From the NCBI GenBank assembly GCA_004154925.1, contig QJNS01000065.1, positions 71,614 to 135,613 of the forward strand: DNA of 64,000 bases. The letters are read 5' to 3'. A program made the position numbers and the translations under genes. Source of the DNA: Monosporascus cannonballus (Eukaryota > Ascomycota > Sordariomycetes > Xylariales). Below the pieces are notes generated by a model. That model worked only from the letters and a program-made list of their open reading frames with translations. It ran no database searches and was not told the DNA's origin. Below are positions 39,221-51,800 of the stretch, one piece after another; the stretch's first letter is position 1, and each line of letters starts with the position of its first letter.

Positions 39221-40667
39221 CGATTAGGGTGGATTGTGATAAAGGCTACGTATTAAAATAAATAATAATATAAATCCCTAGAACTGGATTAAAGGGATTA
39301 AAGGTACGTAAATCGATAAACGCCGTAATAATATTGCCGAATTACATAATAAAGGTAAGTATTAATCGTTTTATAATTTTCCGAATAGTTTTTTTTTATT
39401 TAAAGAACTTTATAAAGTTTTTACGAAACTTTTTTTACCGATTATATTTAAACTGTTTACGAATCCCCTTAATATTTTCTTAATTTAAGTAACGGAACTT
39501 CCGGATAATTACCCCCGTAATCGTAAAGCGTAAACAAATGTATTCGTTAGGTTTTTATAAGTAGGTCTTATTTAACGTAATTAGGTAAGGATATTTGTTC
39601 CCTTTTTTTTTAAACGTATTTAACGGAATAGAACTTATATTAGGTTACGATAATATTTTTTTAAATTGTAATTTTGGTAATATAATAACGAAAATTCCGG
39701 GCTTTTTAGTTTCGACCTTTAATTTGTTTTTATGGCACATAGCCGAAAATCAATCCCCAAGTTCTTTTAGGTTTATTATAAGCCTGTTAAAAAAATCATC
39801 CTTAATAAGGTTGGCTAATTTCCGCTGCCCTTAATTTGGTGCAAAATGTTTTCTTACGGCGTTCAGAAAATCTTTTGCTGTAAACGTCCATTTAATTTCT
39901 TAAAAGTTATACATTTTTGCTTTAATATAGGTAACGTACCAGATTTAATGCTATTAATCAGGCTTTATATGGCCTATTTTAATTAAGCGTAAAGCTTTGT
40001 AATAATCCTTGCGTACCGTCGAAATAATGCTTAGCAGAAAGGGGGCGAATTAATCTTTTAATTCCTTAAGTAAATCTTATACCGTAATTTTTCCTTGGAT
40101 AATTAGGGCAGCTTAGGCGTTTTCAAAGATCTGGCTTTCCATTATTATGTTAATTTATATTTAAATATTAAGGTATCGGATATTAATTTTGGAAATTTCC
40201 CGTTACTTTTTGCGTACGGCTTCCGTAAAGCGCTTAATATATTTATCGTACTTTTTTTCGAAATTATCAAAAAATAGCTCCTTAGGCTTTTTTAAAGGAG
40301 GTTTACGTTAAACGATATTAATATAAAAACTTTTTTAAAGAGCTAATACTTTTATATATTGCTTTTTTGTTTTGGCATTAATTTTTGCAATATATTTCTT
40401 GATTGAAAGGATTTCTCGAAGGCCCGTAAAACGATCCGTATTAAATACATTAGGGTTTATAAGTTGCTATACGCCGCATAAAATAACATTAAATCGTAAG
40501 GAGAAAAACCAGCTAAGATAACTGAAGTAATCCTTAAGGAATACGTTCTTAGGAATAGGATTATCCGATATGTTAATAAGTAATATAATATTTTAAATTA
40601 ATAAATAAAAAGTTACGATTAACTTAATTATAGTTATTTTACGCAGTTAAGGTATTAGGTTCATAAT

Positions 40668-40854
40668 TATTACAGTTAGGTTAATTGCGAAAAAAGGTTG
40701 CATAAAATGTGGGAAATAATAATTGTCTTACTAAAATTAAGCTCCAAGGAGCGGTAGTTAGGAAGCTCTTTATATACTGTGGGAGCGCCGGAATAAGGTT
40801 CTTCCGGGTGCTGTGGAGCTTGATGACTAACACAGATACCCCTATTCCACGACA
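40668..40854 (-). repeat. 5' LTR of family-B copia element
   Basis: 187 bp ending CCACGACA, followed by GAATC. The left, internal-facing half has RIP changes; the right half is clean and nearly identical to the LTR at 31429-31616. Short frames here (40681-40900) are not genes. Confidence 0.9.
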
Positions 40855-40859
40855 GAATC

Positions 40860-41799
40860 CACTATCACTCATTGTTGAACCTAGCTACGCCATGGCTTAG
40901 TTAGCTAACAAGCTAGTGGAAATTGCTTCGGCTACTCCGGTATTCTTATCTCTTGGCTACCACTGTTTTTATCTGCATTTAAGGAGGGTTCACCACCTTA
41001 ACCTTCTATGGAAGACCTTCCAGAGGTCAGGCAACCTGTTAATACACTTTTCTTCAGTTATATGCTTCTGTGTGTGATGTCAGGGTCTCACACTCATCCA
41101 GTCGGATGATGGAGTTGAATATTTCCATTATGCGGTTTTAGCCTCTTAACTCCACATTAGACTAAGAACATAGGTATGTGTCCCTATGAGATCACTAGAT
41201 TACTACAAATCAAGTAAAAGCCTGGATCGGGTACGCAGGGTCGACCATAGCAGAGGTCCCCACGCTCAAGCCTCATGGAACTGATGCAGGGTGGACGGAC
41301 GTCGAAACAACGTAATCCGCTCCACATCCATCCCAGTAGAGAGGATGGTTCTCTTCGCGATAGGTTACATGCGCTTGTAGCTGCAGGATCTTCATCATCC
41401 TGGCATGTAACAACGTGATCTGGTGGAGACGGGTCGCGTGGATCAGACTACCTGTTTCTCAGCTACCATTGATACGGGGTCGTGGGTGCATACATGGAGG
41501 CCTAAAATATGGTACTGATATCAATATAAGGACGCTTCAGGTCCAGGCCTTCAGGATTGCTCTTCATCCAGCTTCACTACACTCATTTACCCCTGGTCAC
41601 CTTCACTCCCTTTCACTATCAATCACCTTTCCCACTATGTCGGATAGGCGTGTACAAGGATTCCAGACGTTGCACCCGAAGGCTTCGTTGGATTCACGGG
41701 TACCCCTAATTTTGTTCCGGCGTACGGTATCAGTATGCGTATTCACCAATCCATAAAACACCTATAAATGATCACAGAGATTCGGGGGAAACCTCGTAG
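40860..41799. other. Intergenic transition sequence, no gene identified
   Basis: Normal-composition DNA right of the copia block. A CT-rich stretch at about 41565-41637 followed by ATG at 41638 (MSDRRVQGF...) resembles a fungal promoter and start codon, but the frame ends after about 39 residues with no known domain. It could be the 5' stub of a gene disrupted near the inverted-repeat element. Confidence 0.4.
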
Positions 41800-42239
41800 T
41801 AGGGTTTGCAATGGGTACCCAATGGGTACCCACGGACTACCCACGACCGTGGGTGGGTAACCGTGGGTGGTCTTGGCGTTTTCCCAAAAATACCCACGAC
41901 CACCCACCCACGAACTAACCACCCACGGGTACCCGTGGGTATTTTTGAACGCGTACTAATCTGCGTACTAATCCGTATTTCCGTTAAAATATTCGCGCAT
42001 ATGGAGCTACGCATTAAAACGAAATGGTTAACCAATAAAAATTTCCATGTCCCACTTATATCGGGGACGTTATCGATATTATGGGTAATTTGGCATTTTG
42101 GGTACCCACGAGTGGTTAGTCCGTGTGTAATTTCATTTTACCCACGCATCCCTGTTAACCACCCACGTAAACTTTTACCCACCCACGGATACCCGTGGTA
42201 GGAAATTTTAGCGTGGGTGGGTGGGTAGTGCAAACCCTA
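41800..42239. mobile_element. Terminal-inverted-repeat element, hAT/MITE-like
   Basis: 440 bp bounded by inverted ends TAGGGTTTGCA...TGCAAACCCTA. Next to both ends are many copies of ACCCACG, GGGTACCC and their complements in both orientations, an architecture typical of hAT termini with subterminal repeats. The middle (about 41950-42090) is unique and may be a transposase remnant. A clear 8-bp target duplication is not visible (CCTCGTAG versus GCCCATAC), so the superfamily is tentative. It is not RIP-mutated to the extent of the LTR elements. Confidence 0.65.
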
Positions 42240-42388
42240 GCCCATACTCAGCCTCTGGTTTCAAGATGTTCCGTCGCAGTTTAAGCTCGGGCACTGAGCC
42301 CACTCCCCGTCCGCCCATAGTCCAGCCGATAGACCGTCCAAAGCAGAACCGCCCATTACCCAGCAGCAACGACAGCGAATACCAGCGC

Positions 42389-43683
42389 TGGGTGGGATCC
42401 ATCCCACCTGGGCTTTATTACTTGCCAATTTCAGTATACGGATTAACATGTGGCGCAGGTCTCCTGGTCGCTGGAGTTGTGGCCCATGTTGTTGGCTCTA
42501 AGATGGTCTTTTTGGTCGGCACCCTTTTCAGTCTGTTTTCATGCTTGGCTGCAGCCTTGCTTGAATTAAAATTCAGCTCACCATGTTCCGCGCGATGCAA
42601 GATATTGCTGTTGCTCTCTCCTTGCCCACAATCATCGGCTCCCTCACTATTGCCATAGCTCCCGGTCGCCGCCGCAACACAGGGTTTTCCTTGGCCTGGT
42701 GCTGGGGCATCTTCATCAACGCGGTAGGATGGCGGGTCGGGTGGTATGTCGTTGCTGCTACCAGCGGCATCCTTTCCGCCGTCGGCGTTGATACTCTCGC
42801 TCGCCTCCCGACACTTCACTCCCTGCCGACCCACGTGGATTGAGTAGGTGCGTCCCTCATATCTGTATCACTGGCGATGCTCGCCTATGCGCTGATCCAG
42901 GTGTCGGAATCTCAGGGTTCCATTCAACATCCAAGTAACATTGCCCTACCTGCCGCGGAACTAACTCTCATACCTGTATTCGCGTGGTGGATGAGTATCG
43001 CAACTTGGCGCGGAAGACCTGTCCTCATACCCAGTGCCCCCTGGGCGCAGCTGCCTTTCACTAGGATCTGCGTGATGGTATTCTGTCGTATAGCGTCATG
43101 CAGACGATGGAGCCATACTGCACTCTGATTTTTTTTTTTCAAAACATCCAGGGTTTGGATGCCCTGCAGTCGTCTATTTCACTACTACCTTCGGTAACTG
43201 TGGGGTCCATTATCGGTTTCTTATTGGGATGTTCATCGATCGCGTCTTGCCTGCTCCACTGGTCTCGTCTCATCTCTCCTTTACGCCGGTGGACCTCTCA
43301 TCATGGAATTGATTGATCCCAGATGGCCGTACTGGTACGGGGGTCTTCCTGCCCAAATCCTCAAGCCTGTACTTTATTATATGCTCCGATAAATGACACA
43401 CAAGCACACTGGCACTGTCGTCCCTCACATGTCACAGGATGTTCTATTCTGCTTGAGTTTGATCATAGCCAGCGAAGTGTTTCCAGACGGCACGCAGTCT
43501 CCCGGGGGGTGGGGGGCAGTTTTTAACACGGCCGGTCAATTCGGCTACTCCATCGGGCTGGCGCTCGTTAGTATTGTTGCCAATTGGTTACATAAAGATT
43601 GCAATACGAGAGTAAAGAGAGCCCCGAAGCCCAAGAAGGCTACAGGGCAGCTTTCTGGACTGCTACCGGGTGGATGGTGTTAG
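42389..43683 (+). pseudogene. Frameshifted MFS transporter (14-TMS drug/H+ antiporter-like) pseudogene
   Basis: Consecutive fragments in different frames match one MFS protein. WVGSIPPGLYYLPISVYGLTCG lies near 42389 (first helices). FRAMQDIAVALSLPT lies near 42586, after a frameshift and stop around 42563. RRRNTGF and NAVGWRVGWYV are around 42670-42750, where the normal middle looks shortened. ALIPVFAWWM-like helices (42940-43010) and GLDALQSSISLLPSV near 43155 follow. The last is GAVFNTAGQFGYSIGLALVSIVANWL near 43516. A homopolymer T run at 43130-43139 also shifts the frame. Damage is by indels rather than dense C-to-T change, so decay seems independent of RIP. It may have been an exporter linked to a metabolite or stress response; no neighbours confirm that. 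Confidence 0.75.
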
Positions 43684-44721
43684 TGTGTCTTATTGCTCTA
43701 ATCGAATTAATAAGTGTTAGCAAGGTAGGGGTCAACCGGAACTAAGTAAATGTTAACAAACAGCAGCAAGTTCTCGTAGAATTCTGGGCAACCAGAAGCA
43801 CAATACGTCAATAGTAGGAAGACTCTCATGCAATCGAGTACCTTGCCAGACTCGTGCCCGCGGCAGCGGCCCTTCCTGGACGAGCTCCCCGGCCCTTAGA
43901 GTGCTCCGACACCGGGGCTTCCGTTACCGCCGGTGTCATGGTGTGCGCAGACTGACTCTAGCAGTCATGCCAGGGCCACAGGCAACAGGTGCTGCTGGAA
44001 GCTCCTAGTCCAAAGAAGGGGTGCCGTGAATAAAGCTCTAACACTGAAATTATCCACTAGATGATATCGTATGAAATGTATTTTATCGGGTTTTAGCGCA
44101 TAGATATTTCGAGATTTGTTAACTTTAAAACATGCGTCCCCCTGAAACTCTGAGGAATTAGGCTTGAACTGAACTGCAGCTGTTGACATGCGAAGATCGG
44201 CGAAACTGTAACGCCGGCACCGACCTGGCCGCTTTTCACCTGGCAGAGCTCAGTTCCCTTTACCTAGACCCATTAATTGCCCCATCCATCTCTTTACGTT
44301 AGTTTTTCCTTGTTCTGGCGTCAGTTTTGATCCACCACCACAGTCCGTTAAACGTCGCTAGGTACTTATTACATCCTTACCAAGGTTTAGCCTGTATGCT
44401 GGCTGTGTCACCCCTGACTGTGCATCGCGACTTCACTCAACCTGTCCGCAATGCAATCATATGTTTAGACAAATTCAGCGAACTGATTATAAGCGTCGCA
44501 GTAGAGCTACGGAGCGCCATTTCGGGTTCTCAAATCAGCAATAAGTACAGATTGATAGTCTGAATACCTGTCAACAGGCCGAAGATCCTACAAGAGAGCT
44601 TCGTCCCTCCCAACAGTAGCACGCATTGCGACAAGTTCGTCCGATCGACAACCGAAGCCGATTAACTCCCGGCGCAAAGCTCGGGGACATGGTAAAGCAG
44701 TCACAGCCCTCAGCTGCTTGA
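43684..44721. other. Intergenic: upstream region of the VPS9 protein gene
   Basis: No convincing reading frame. A GC-rich stretch lies near 43855-43950. It presumably includes the promoter and 5' UTR of the gene starting at 44722. Confidence 0.5.
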
Positions 44722-47700
44722 ATGCAACCATTGAACCCATTCCTAGCGGCCTTCTTCAAGCCGGGCAACCCTATCGCCACCCAGTGCAGCCCCGTCCATC
44801 ACCATATTCTCCTCGTCCCGACCACCGAGTTTCTCCTTACCTCCCGCGAAACCGAAAGCGGTCAGTCGTCAGCTGAGCTCATCGCGTCTGAAGAGTTCTT
44901 GGGAAGCCATGTGCTGCGAATTCCCAGTCCGGCTACTGCTGCGGGAGGGAAGGATGCTGTCGGGAACCTACGCGAGGTGAGGGGCAAGGCGAGGCAATAC
45001 TCTACTCTCAACGGACGAAGTGTTGTCATTAAAGATGCGACTGTGTATAGCAACAAGGGTAAGGTTTCCCCTGCTTCTATCATAAACCGCTCTGCTACTG
45101 CGTTTGGGTTGGCCCCTAACTAGTTTACGCAGGCTTCAAGACACTTGCCCAAGCCCAGCTACAGAGCGATTCCCTCTGGTACGCAGACACAGTCGAGCCT
45201 CGACAATGGCTGATCTATTACATATCCCGACCCTTGGTTGGGATTTGGGAGGACATAATATTTGAGCCTGCTATCTTCGCCGAGGGCATGGCTAAGAAGA
45301 AGCTGGAGGAAGCGAACCAAATATCCGCTATTGAGAACGGAGAACCGAGCCTACCCAGAAAGAAAGAGATCAAGAGTTTCCATGACCTCTTGAATCACTT
45401 CCCTATCATTGCAAGGCAGATGCATCCCGGGCTGGAGAAGCTGTTCAGGGAATTCACGATGGTCTTTCAAAAGCCCCTTCCACCCCCGCCATCGGCTTCA
45501 GATATCCCTGATCCCTTGCCGGATGGGCCCATAGCGACGGCCATGAGGAAAGTTCGTTCAGATAGCGTATCTAGGCGACGGCTTAGTGTGAACGGGGAGG
45601 GTGGCAGCGGCGGCACAGAAAACTTGTTTGCAGAGGATGACGAATTTGTGATGAGGGCTTCGTTAGAAACTGCTGTCACGAGCGCTATTGACCTTTTTCA
45701 GTCCGTCGACAAACAACAGCTTTCTATGCTTGGTGCGACAACAGACCTTACTGGCCCCATAGTAGAGCGGCTCATTGAGAGATATGTGGCCGAGAACGTC
45801 CATGGTCTCCTATGGCCCCGACTGGCAGCGATGCGCCGACATGATGACCTAGAGCTGGAGGCTAAGATACGGCAGATGGAGTTCATCGACATATCGCAAC
45901 TCGGTATCTCCATAGAAGGGGGCGGGGGGGCAAAACATGAACTAACCACGAGACTCGAAGCTGCTGTTGCAGAATTTCGCAAGATGACCACCGCCATGTG
46001 CGCTCAAGATATGATGGACTCGTTATTATCGACAATGAAGACCGCCACTCGGCTTACCCAGCAGCCGAGACCGGATGTCCAAGACGGGGCAACCTCAGAG
46101 AAACCAACTCTCACCATCAATGCGGACACACTTGTATCGTTATTCCTCCATGTCGTCATTCGAGCGGGTGTCAGGAATCTACAGGCACGACTCCTCTATA
46201 TGAGGCATTTCATATATATTGACGATGTGGAGAGCGGAGAGATGGGTTATGCCCTAAGTACCTTCGAAGCCGTGCTTGCTTACTTGCTCAAAGACTCTAG
46301 CACTCTAAGGAGGGCAAGTCGGCGCAATAAAGCCTTATGGGACGCAACAAGGAAGGGCGACATGGCTGAACTCAAGAGGATTATGGATCCCGATGCGAAT
46401 CCAATTGAAGATGATGAGGAGGAACCGACTCCATCGCCGATTTCGAGCCAGGCACCATCTGTCAGCTGGAGTATGATGAACGGCTCCTTCAGAAGATCAT
46501 CCGCTGTATTCACACCATCTGAGGCTTATTCTCAAGGTTCAGGTCTAAGTCACGTGTTTCCTTTCCAGAGGGCCCCTGAAGGCGATTCAGGACTGCCGCC
46601 AATAAAACGCCCTAAGAAAGTCTCGATGGATATTAGGAGCATGTCAAGCGGCTCTGAATATTCGTACGGTTCCAATGCTGCAAGTGTCGCTACCATGGGC
46701 AGCGGCATCGAGGGCGACATCTCAATTGAGCGTTTATGCCAGACCCAGGATTCCCATGGGGAGTCGGTTCCAATGATGGCAATCCAGAATGAGCGACCGG
46801 AAGTGCTGAGGTATTTACTATCGCTTACGGATTACTTTCCCCTCGAGACCATCTTGCAAGATTGCAACCATGAGGGCACTAGCCTGCTGAGCGCAGCCGT
46901 CCAGCTGGGACATACTGAGTTGATCGACATAATTCTAGACTTTGTCATGTCGTCAGCAACGGAGCCGCAAGCTAGGACCTACTTGGCGCTACAAGACAGC
47001 CGTGGCCGAAGTATCGCACACTACCTGTTCCACTCGCCGGCCCTGATCGCGCGCATTGGCAAGCTGCTACCATGGTGCCAAAAAGATAAAAATGGTCAGA
47101 CGCCCTTGTTTGCATTGTGTCGCTCGTATGACCATGCAAATTACCATGACATGGTCGAGATTGGCCTCAAGGTCGCAACGGAAGCACAAGGCGATGGCGA
47201 GCCCCTTCATCTAGACGATCATGTGGATTCGAAGGGGAACACGCTCCTACACATCATTAATGACCACCAGCTGGCGCTTCAGATTCTTCAGTATTGCGAC
47301 GTCGATGTCAACGCTACGAATGACAGGAAATTCACGCCGCTCATGGTGGCCAGCAAGTACGGCCGCTATGACATGGTGAGAGCGCTCTACTCAGACCAGC
47401 GGGTCGACATTGCGGCAAAAGAGTTACGAGGGTTGACGGCTGTCGAACTCGCCAAGGACGACGATGTCCGGAACAAGATCGACGACCTAACACTCTTTAC
47501 CATGCCACCGGGTGCAGACGCCCGGGTTACCGGCGTCGTCAGGTCTTTCTTCGTAGAAGATGCTACGATACGGTTGGTCCTTAAATCGGGTGCTCCGGCA
47601 GACTCAACGAGTTATACAGTGACCACATCTCGCCGTTCCGTAGCAGACTTCGAGCGTTTAGCGAGCCTTCTCGCCATGGAGAATCCGGCGTCTTGGATAC

Positions 47701-48870
47701 CGAACATTTCCAACCAGCGCTCACCATTTCAGATACCCTCCAAGCCCTCACGAGCCTTGCTCAAGGATATCCAGATGCGCACCCACTCCTTTCTCAACAT
47801 CTTGCTTGTACACCCTACATTCGCGAACCACGAGATGCTATGGGAGTTCTTCTTGGTTCCCGAATTACAAGCGGACATGCTGGAGCTGCGCAGTCGCTTG
47901 AAGGCCGAGGTAAGAGCAGAGAAGGTTAGAGACGAATACGAGCCCCTGGAGGATCTACGCGAGGTAGAGAAATTCGTCGATCATGCGCGCGAGATGGTTC
48001 GCGGAGTCAACTACGCCACCAAGAACGTAGCGCGACGCATCAACAGCGTCGGCGTCGCCGCAGCGGGTAAGCATCAGCCAGTCACTTGCTACATATATAT
48101 ACCCTGACTATGTTGCCGCTCGTACTCACCTTCTCAACACAGACCTTCACGACGCAGCGAACCTCCTCTCGCGCGGAGTCTCCAAGCTGGCCTTCCTACC
48201 CGGCATGCACGCCACCGCGTGCGCGATCTACGCCGCGTCGCTTAGCCCGCCGCAGTCGAGCCCGGCGCCGGCGCTGCACGCGTCGCTACTGGCCCTACAG
48301 TCTACAATGCAGGCGATCCTGGTGGCGCTCTCGCGCCCCCCGCAGCTCGCGGCGCAGATCACGGCGGCCCGGCGCGCCGCCGAACGCGGCTATCGGTCGG
48401 TAGGCCAGTCGACGCGCTGGCCGCTGGGCCTGCTCGACGAGACGCGGCGGCGCATGGACGAGGAGCGCGAGGGGCGCGCGCGCCGCGCCGCCGCCGACGC
48501 CGACGCCCTCGCCCGCGAGCTGCGCTACACGCAGCAGACGGTCGCTGGCGAGCTCGCCGGCTGGCAGGACCTGCACGGAAGGCTCGGCCGCGCCGCCATT
48601 AGGGATTACGCACGCGCCATGCTAGTCCTCGAGCGCGAGCGCCTCGCGGACCTCAAGAGGGCTATACGGAAGGTGAGAGATGATGGTGGTGGCTACGGGG
48701 GTAGCGGTGGTGGTGGTGGTAGCGGTGGTAGTAATGGTGGTAGTGATGAGCGTGGTGGGAATGGGAAAGTAATGCCAGGGGTCGCCAAGGGTGGAAGCAG
48801 CTCCCTAGCTTCCGTTTCTCCAGGCGGACCTGCGGGTGGCGAGTCTAGCGCCGCGGCCGCGCGTGAGTGA
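44722..48870 (+). CDS. VRL1: VARP-like VPS9-ankyrin-PX-BAR endosomal protein (Vrl1 type)
   Basis: Exons 44722-45058, 45133-48066 and 48143-48870 encode 1,332 residues. Both introns are phase 1 (74 bp: GTAAGG, CTAAC, CAG; 76 bp: GTAAGC, CTGAC, CAG). Splicing restores continuous homology-like text at both joints. VPS9 domain, about residues 290-510, has the key Asp in NADTLVSLF (D444) and a GYALSTFEAVLAYL helix, suggesting GEF activity for a Rab5-type GTPase. Ankyrin repeats lie at about 512-540 and 646-905. A PX-like domain (VRSFFVED...WEFFLVPE) is at about 915-1030, then a helical BAR-like region to about 1265, and a Gly/Ser-rich tail. This order matches yeast Vrl1, the VARP-like subunit of the VINE SNX-BAR complex on endosomes. 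The start MQPLNPFL is the first Met of the open frame. Assignment rests on domain order; paralogous VPS9-ankyrin proteins are an alternative. Confidence 0.88.
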
Positions 48871-51800
48871 TGTAATCACGTACACGGATAGAATACTTAA
48901 TTAGAACCTGGAGGCGCGACGACGATAAGAGGACGCATGTTGAATGGAGTAGATCATCGTGGGGCGGCCGGGTACGCCCTGAGAGGTGGAGTGGAGGGAG
49001 GCCGGTCTACTTGGGCTGCTTGCTTTGAATAAAAGGCCCGAAACGATCTATGTGTTGCCGTTCTCTGTCTTAGTTCCCGGATCCCGTACCCATCGGACGC
49101 TCACAAAGGTCCGGTGATGCCAGTCAGTCCGGGTTCAGTTCAGTAGATCATCCGGGCCGGTCGGCCCCGAGACACGAGGGGCGAGATCTCGTGATTCGTA
49201 TCGTGTCGTGTTGCATCGCATCGTGTCATATCGTATCTCATCACATTGTGCCCAACAAAATTCAGCTTGGTCCAACCCACCCCAACCCAATCTACACTAA
49301 TCCGAACCAATGCTAAACGGACCTCAACCATCGTCTCTCCGCCACATACTTACCGACCTGCCTACCTCTCTTCCCACGATCGCCCCTTCTGGATACTGAG
49401 ATAAGCAGGTAACTTGGGCAAGGCAGTACGCAACACTGGCTGGATGAGCAGAGGGTCTGGATGGGAGGGAGGTGGCCCATCCATCGCCGTTATATTCCGT
49501 TTCCCCTCCCTCCCTTACTCCGATGTCAGACACTACTCACATACGTAACTTAAGAACCTCCGCATAACGAGGTTCATGTTTGAAACTCGAGAAGACGAGG
49601 CGGCCGGCCCCTCGGCCCCCGGCCTCAGGGCCCATTCAGGCCTCCAGCTAGGACAACGGTAAGGTAGCTACTGTAGTTCAGCTGCCGAGGGGTGGCAGTG
49701 CCGGCCGGCTTCGTTTCGACCCAGACCCGGTCTCGGGGCCCGGCTGCCCGGCTGCCCAACTTGCGCCGTGTACGTCACGTAGCTAAGAGCTTGGGTTAGG
49801 CTACGTAGGTAGTTAGTCAAAGACTAGGACGCTAGGGCGACGGGCAGCGATGATGTCAAACCCAGGCTGCTAGTGAGGTCGGGTATATGGGTTGCGTGTG
49901 TTTGGGACGGGATGGGGCATGTGGACGAGTTGCCCAAAAGGGGTAATGGTAACCTTGAGTTAGTGCGGAGTTGGAAGCTTGAGTGCTACCTAGGTGGGTG
50001 AGGAACTTGCCTTGGGAGTTGTTGGTCTTTTTGTCTGTTACGTTGACCGAGGACGGTCGCTTGGGCAAGATGTGAAGTCGGAGCCCCATAGTCTGGCATC
50101 GGGACTCCTGGTTCCTGGGAATCATAGATCAGACTGGCATTCAATTAGAATATGTTCGTATGCATGGTGACTGCCCCGTCTCGACGTCTAGGTCTATGTA
50201 GCTCTTTGCGGTGGCGACGGACGGTGTTTTCCGTGTGCCTACATTCGCCGCTCATCTACTTCCCCCGTCCACGTTCTGTTGGGCTTCCACCACCACCACC
50301 ATTATCCGGTTGGTTGTTCGCTGGTTATCTGACACCGCACAAAAGCCACGGCCAACTCTTCACCTCGCCAGTTGGAGTAGGTAGCTACAGTAGATTAGTC
50401 TGATTAGATGCATCTCTGCAGATCCATTTTCCACGATGGCGACCCTAAATGCAAGAATGACTCTTCGAATCAACCAGAATGAGTCACCCTTCCCAGCAAC
50501 TGCAGCAATATGCAGGTTTGCGGGTTTGAGCTTTGAAGCTCCAAGCCGTAGGGCTATAGAAGGCCAGGAAGAAGAGGGCAACGGATCGACCTGAAACACG
50601 ACCGATCTGTCTCTTGATCATCTTGTCTGCCCCGCTTCTTCCCAGTAAAGAGGAAAGAAGGGAAACATGAAACGAAACAAGAGAAAACAGGTGCCCAATG
50701 AGCGGCCGTCAGTGAAAAAGTGCCACGGAGGGGTGAGGGGTGGCGGCGAAATGCCGTCCGACAGCCAATCGACCCGAAATCGACGCGGTCCCAGTGGGTG
50801 GGGAGGCTGGAAGTTTGGCGTTACGGGCTGCCGATTGGCCAGGTGGCCCAACCCTAGATGAGCTTGAGACTTGGGTTGATAGCGCGCCCGCGTGGGGATT
50901 CTTCGGGGCCCGCCAGCGCGTGCTCGTTGGCAAATCAGCATCCGCGGCGGCCTGCCGCGCCAACACGAAGCTTCTTTGGCGCCCCACATTGAGAAAGAGC
51001 CAGGGCCCAGGCAGAGCTACGCGCCCATGGGGGCGGCTGTGCAAGAGAGCGCGCTTAACGCATAGACTTCCCGGGGTGTTCGGTCTTATTCAGAGTTAGT
51101 CGCGGGTAGAAGTGGCTTGAGTGGAAATACACCGGGCGGGATCGATGCTTTGCATAAACAATGACGAAAACTAGACGGCAGTTTGCTTCTAGGGGTTTCC
51201 ATGGGGTCCGCGGCAATTTTTACAGCCGTTGTCCATGTCCGCACGATGGATTTCTATCTGCTGCGGAACGGCGGTCCCCGAGCGGCACTGCATATTGCAC
51301 TGCACCGCAGCTCTTACGACTTGTAGGCTTGTGGTGCCATCCCGCACCGCTTATACGAGCATTACATCATTGCATTCTTCAGCGGCGCTTGCCCAGGGTA
51401 CGGCCTTCTAAGTCCTCTGCAATTTCTCTGGAGGCAACTTGTTCGGTGAGCGTCAACAGCCGAGACAGCCGGTGATGCCTGCAGCGGTAACGACAAGCGC
51501 TTGTCTCACGAATGTCGGAGATATGCTTGACGCCGTTTATGCTACCTACCCAAGGTCTCCATCCGGCGTAAACTTCGTCAATGCGCTGCGCCGCAGTGTT
51601 CCCGTGATCGCCCAGGACGCAATTTCGGCCATAAGCGCCGCGCGGGAAAGTCGCGGTTATTCAGCGCCCATGTTCCATTTTAGGAAAAGAAAGCTTGTTA
51701 TGTAATCTCTCTCTCCGATGCTCGGCTTGTCCCAATTTCCATAACCGCTCGCTAAAGAACGTTTGGGCCCGACAGGGACTCCGTAGATCATGCAAAAATA

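Larger units (their letters stand above)
33767..40854 (-). mobile_element. Complete Ty1/copia LTR retrotransposon, family B, RIP-inactivated
   Basis: 7,088 bp with target duplications GAATC (33762-33766 and 40855-40859) and 187-bp LTRs (33767-33953 and 40668-40854). A C-rich tract after the left LTR is the reverse complement of a GGGGGGTA polypurine tract, giving minus orientation. Minus-strand relics: a GAG-pre-integrase-like segment at about 38886-39220 (IIMEGFYVNIIS pattern), and RT at about 36060-36330 with FFINNLL (for YVDDLL) followed by a FLDIRIIRD...LLIQNFYIKKI run typical of copia. RIP affects about 33895-40760 and spares the LTR ends. Confidence 0.92.

Noticed and set aside
33767..40854. 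Family B considered as Ty3/gypsy because of its about 7 kb length
   Set aside because: RT relic (FFINNLL, FLDIRIIRD...YIKKI) and GAG-pre-integrase-like segment are copia-type, and LTRs are short (187 bp).
40681..40900. 63-codon frames on both strands at the right end of the copia element
   Set aside because: Lie within the LTR and have no protein features.
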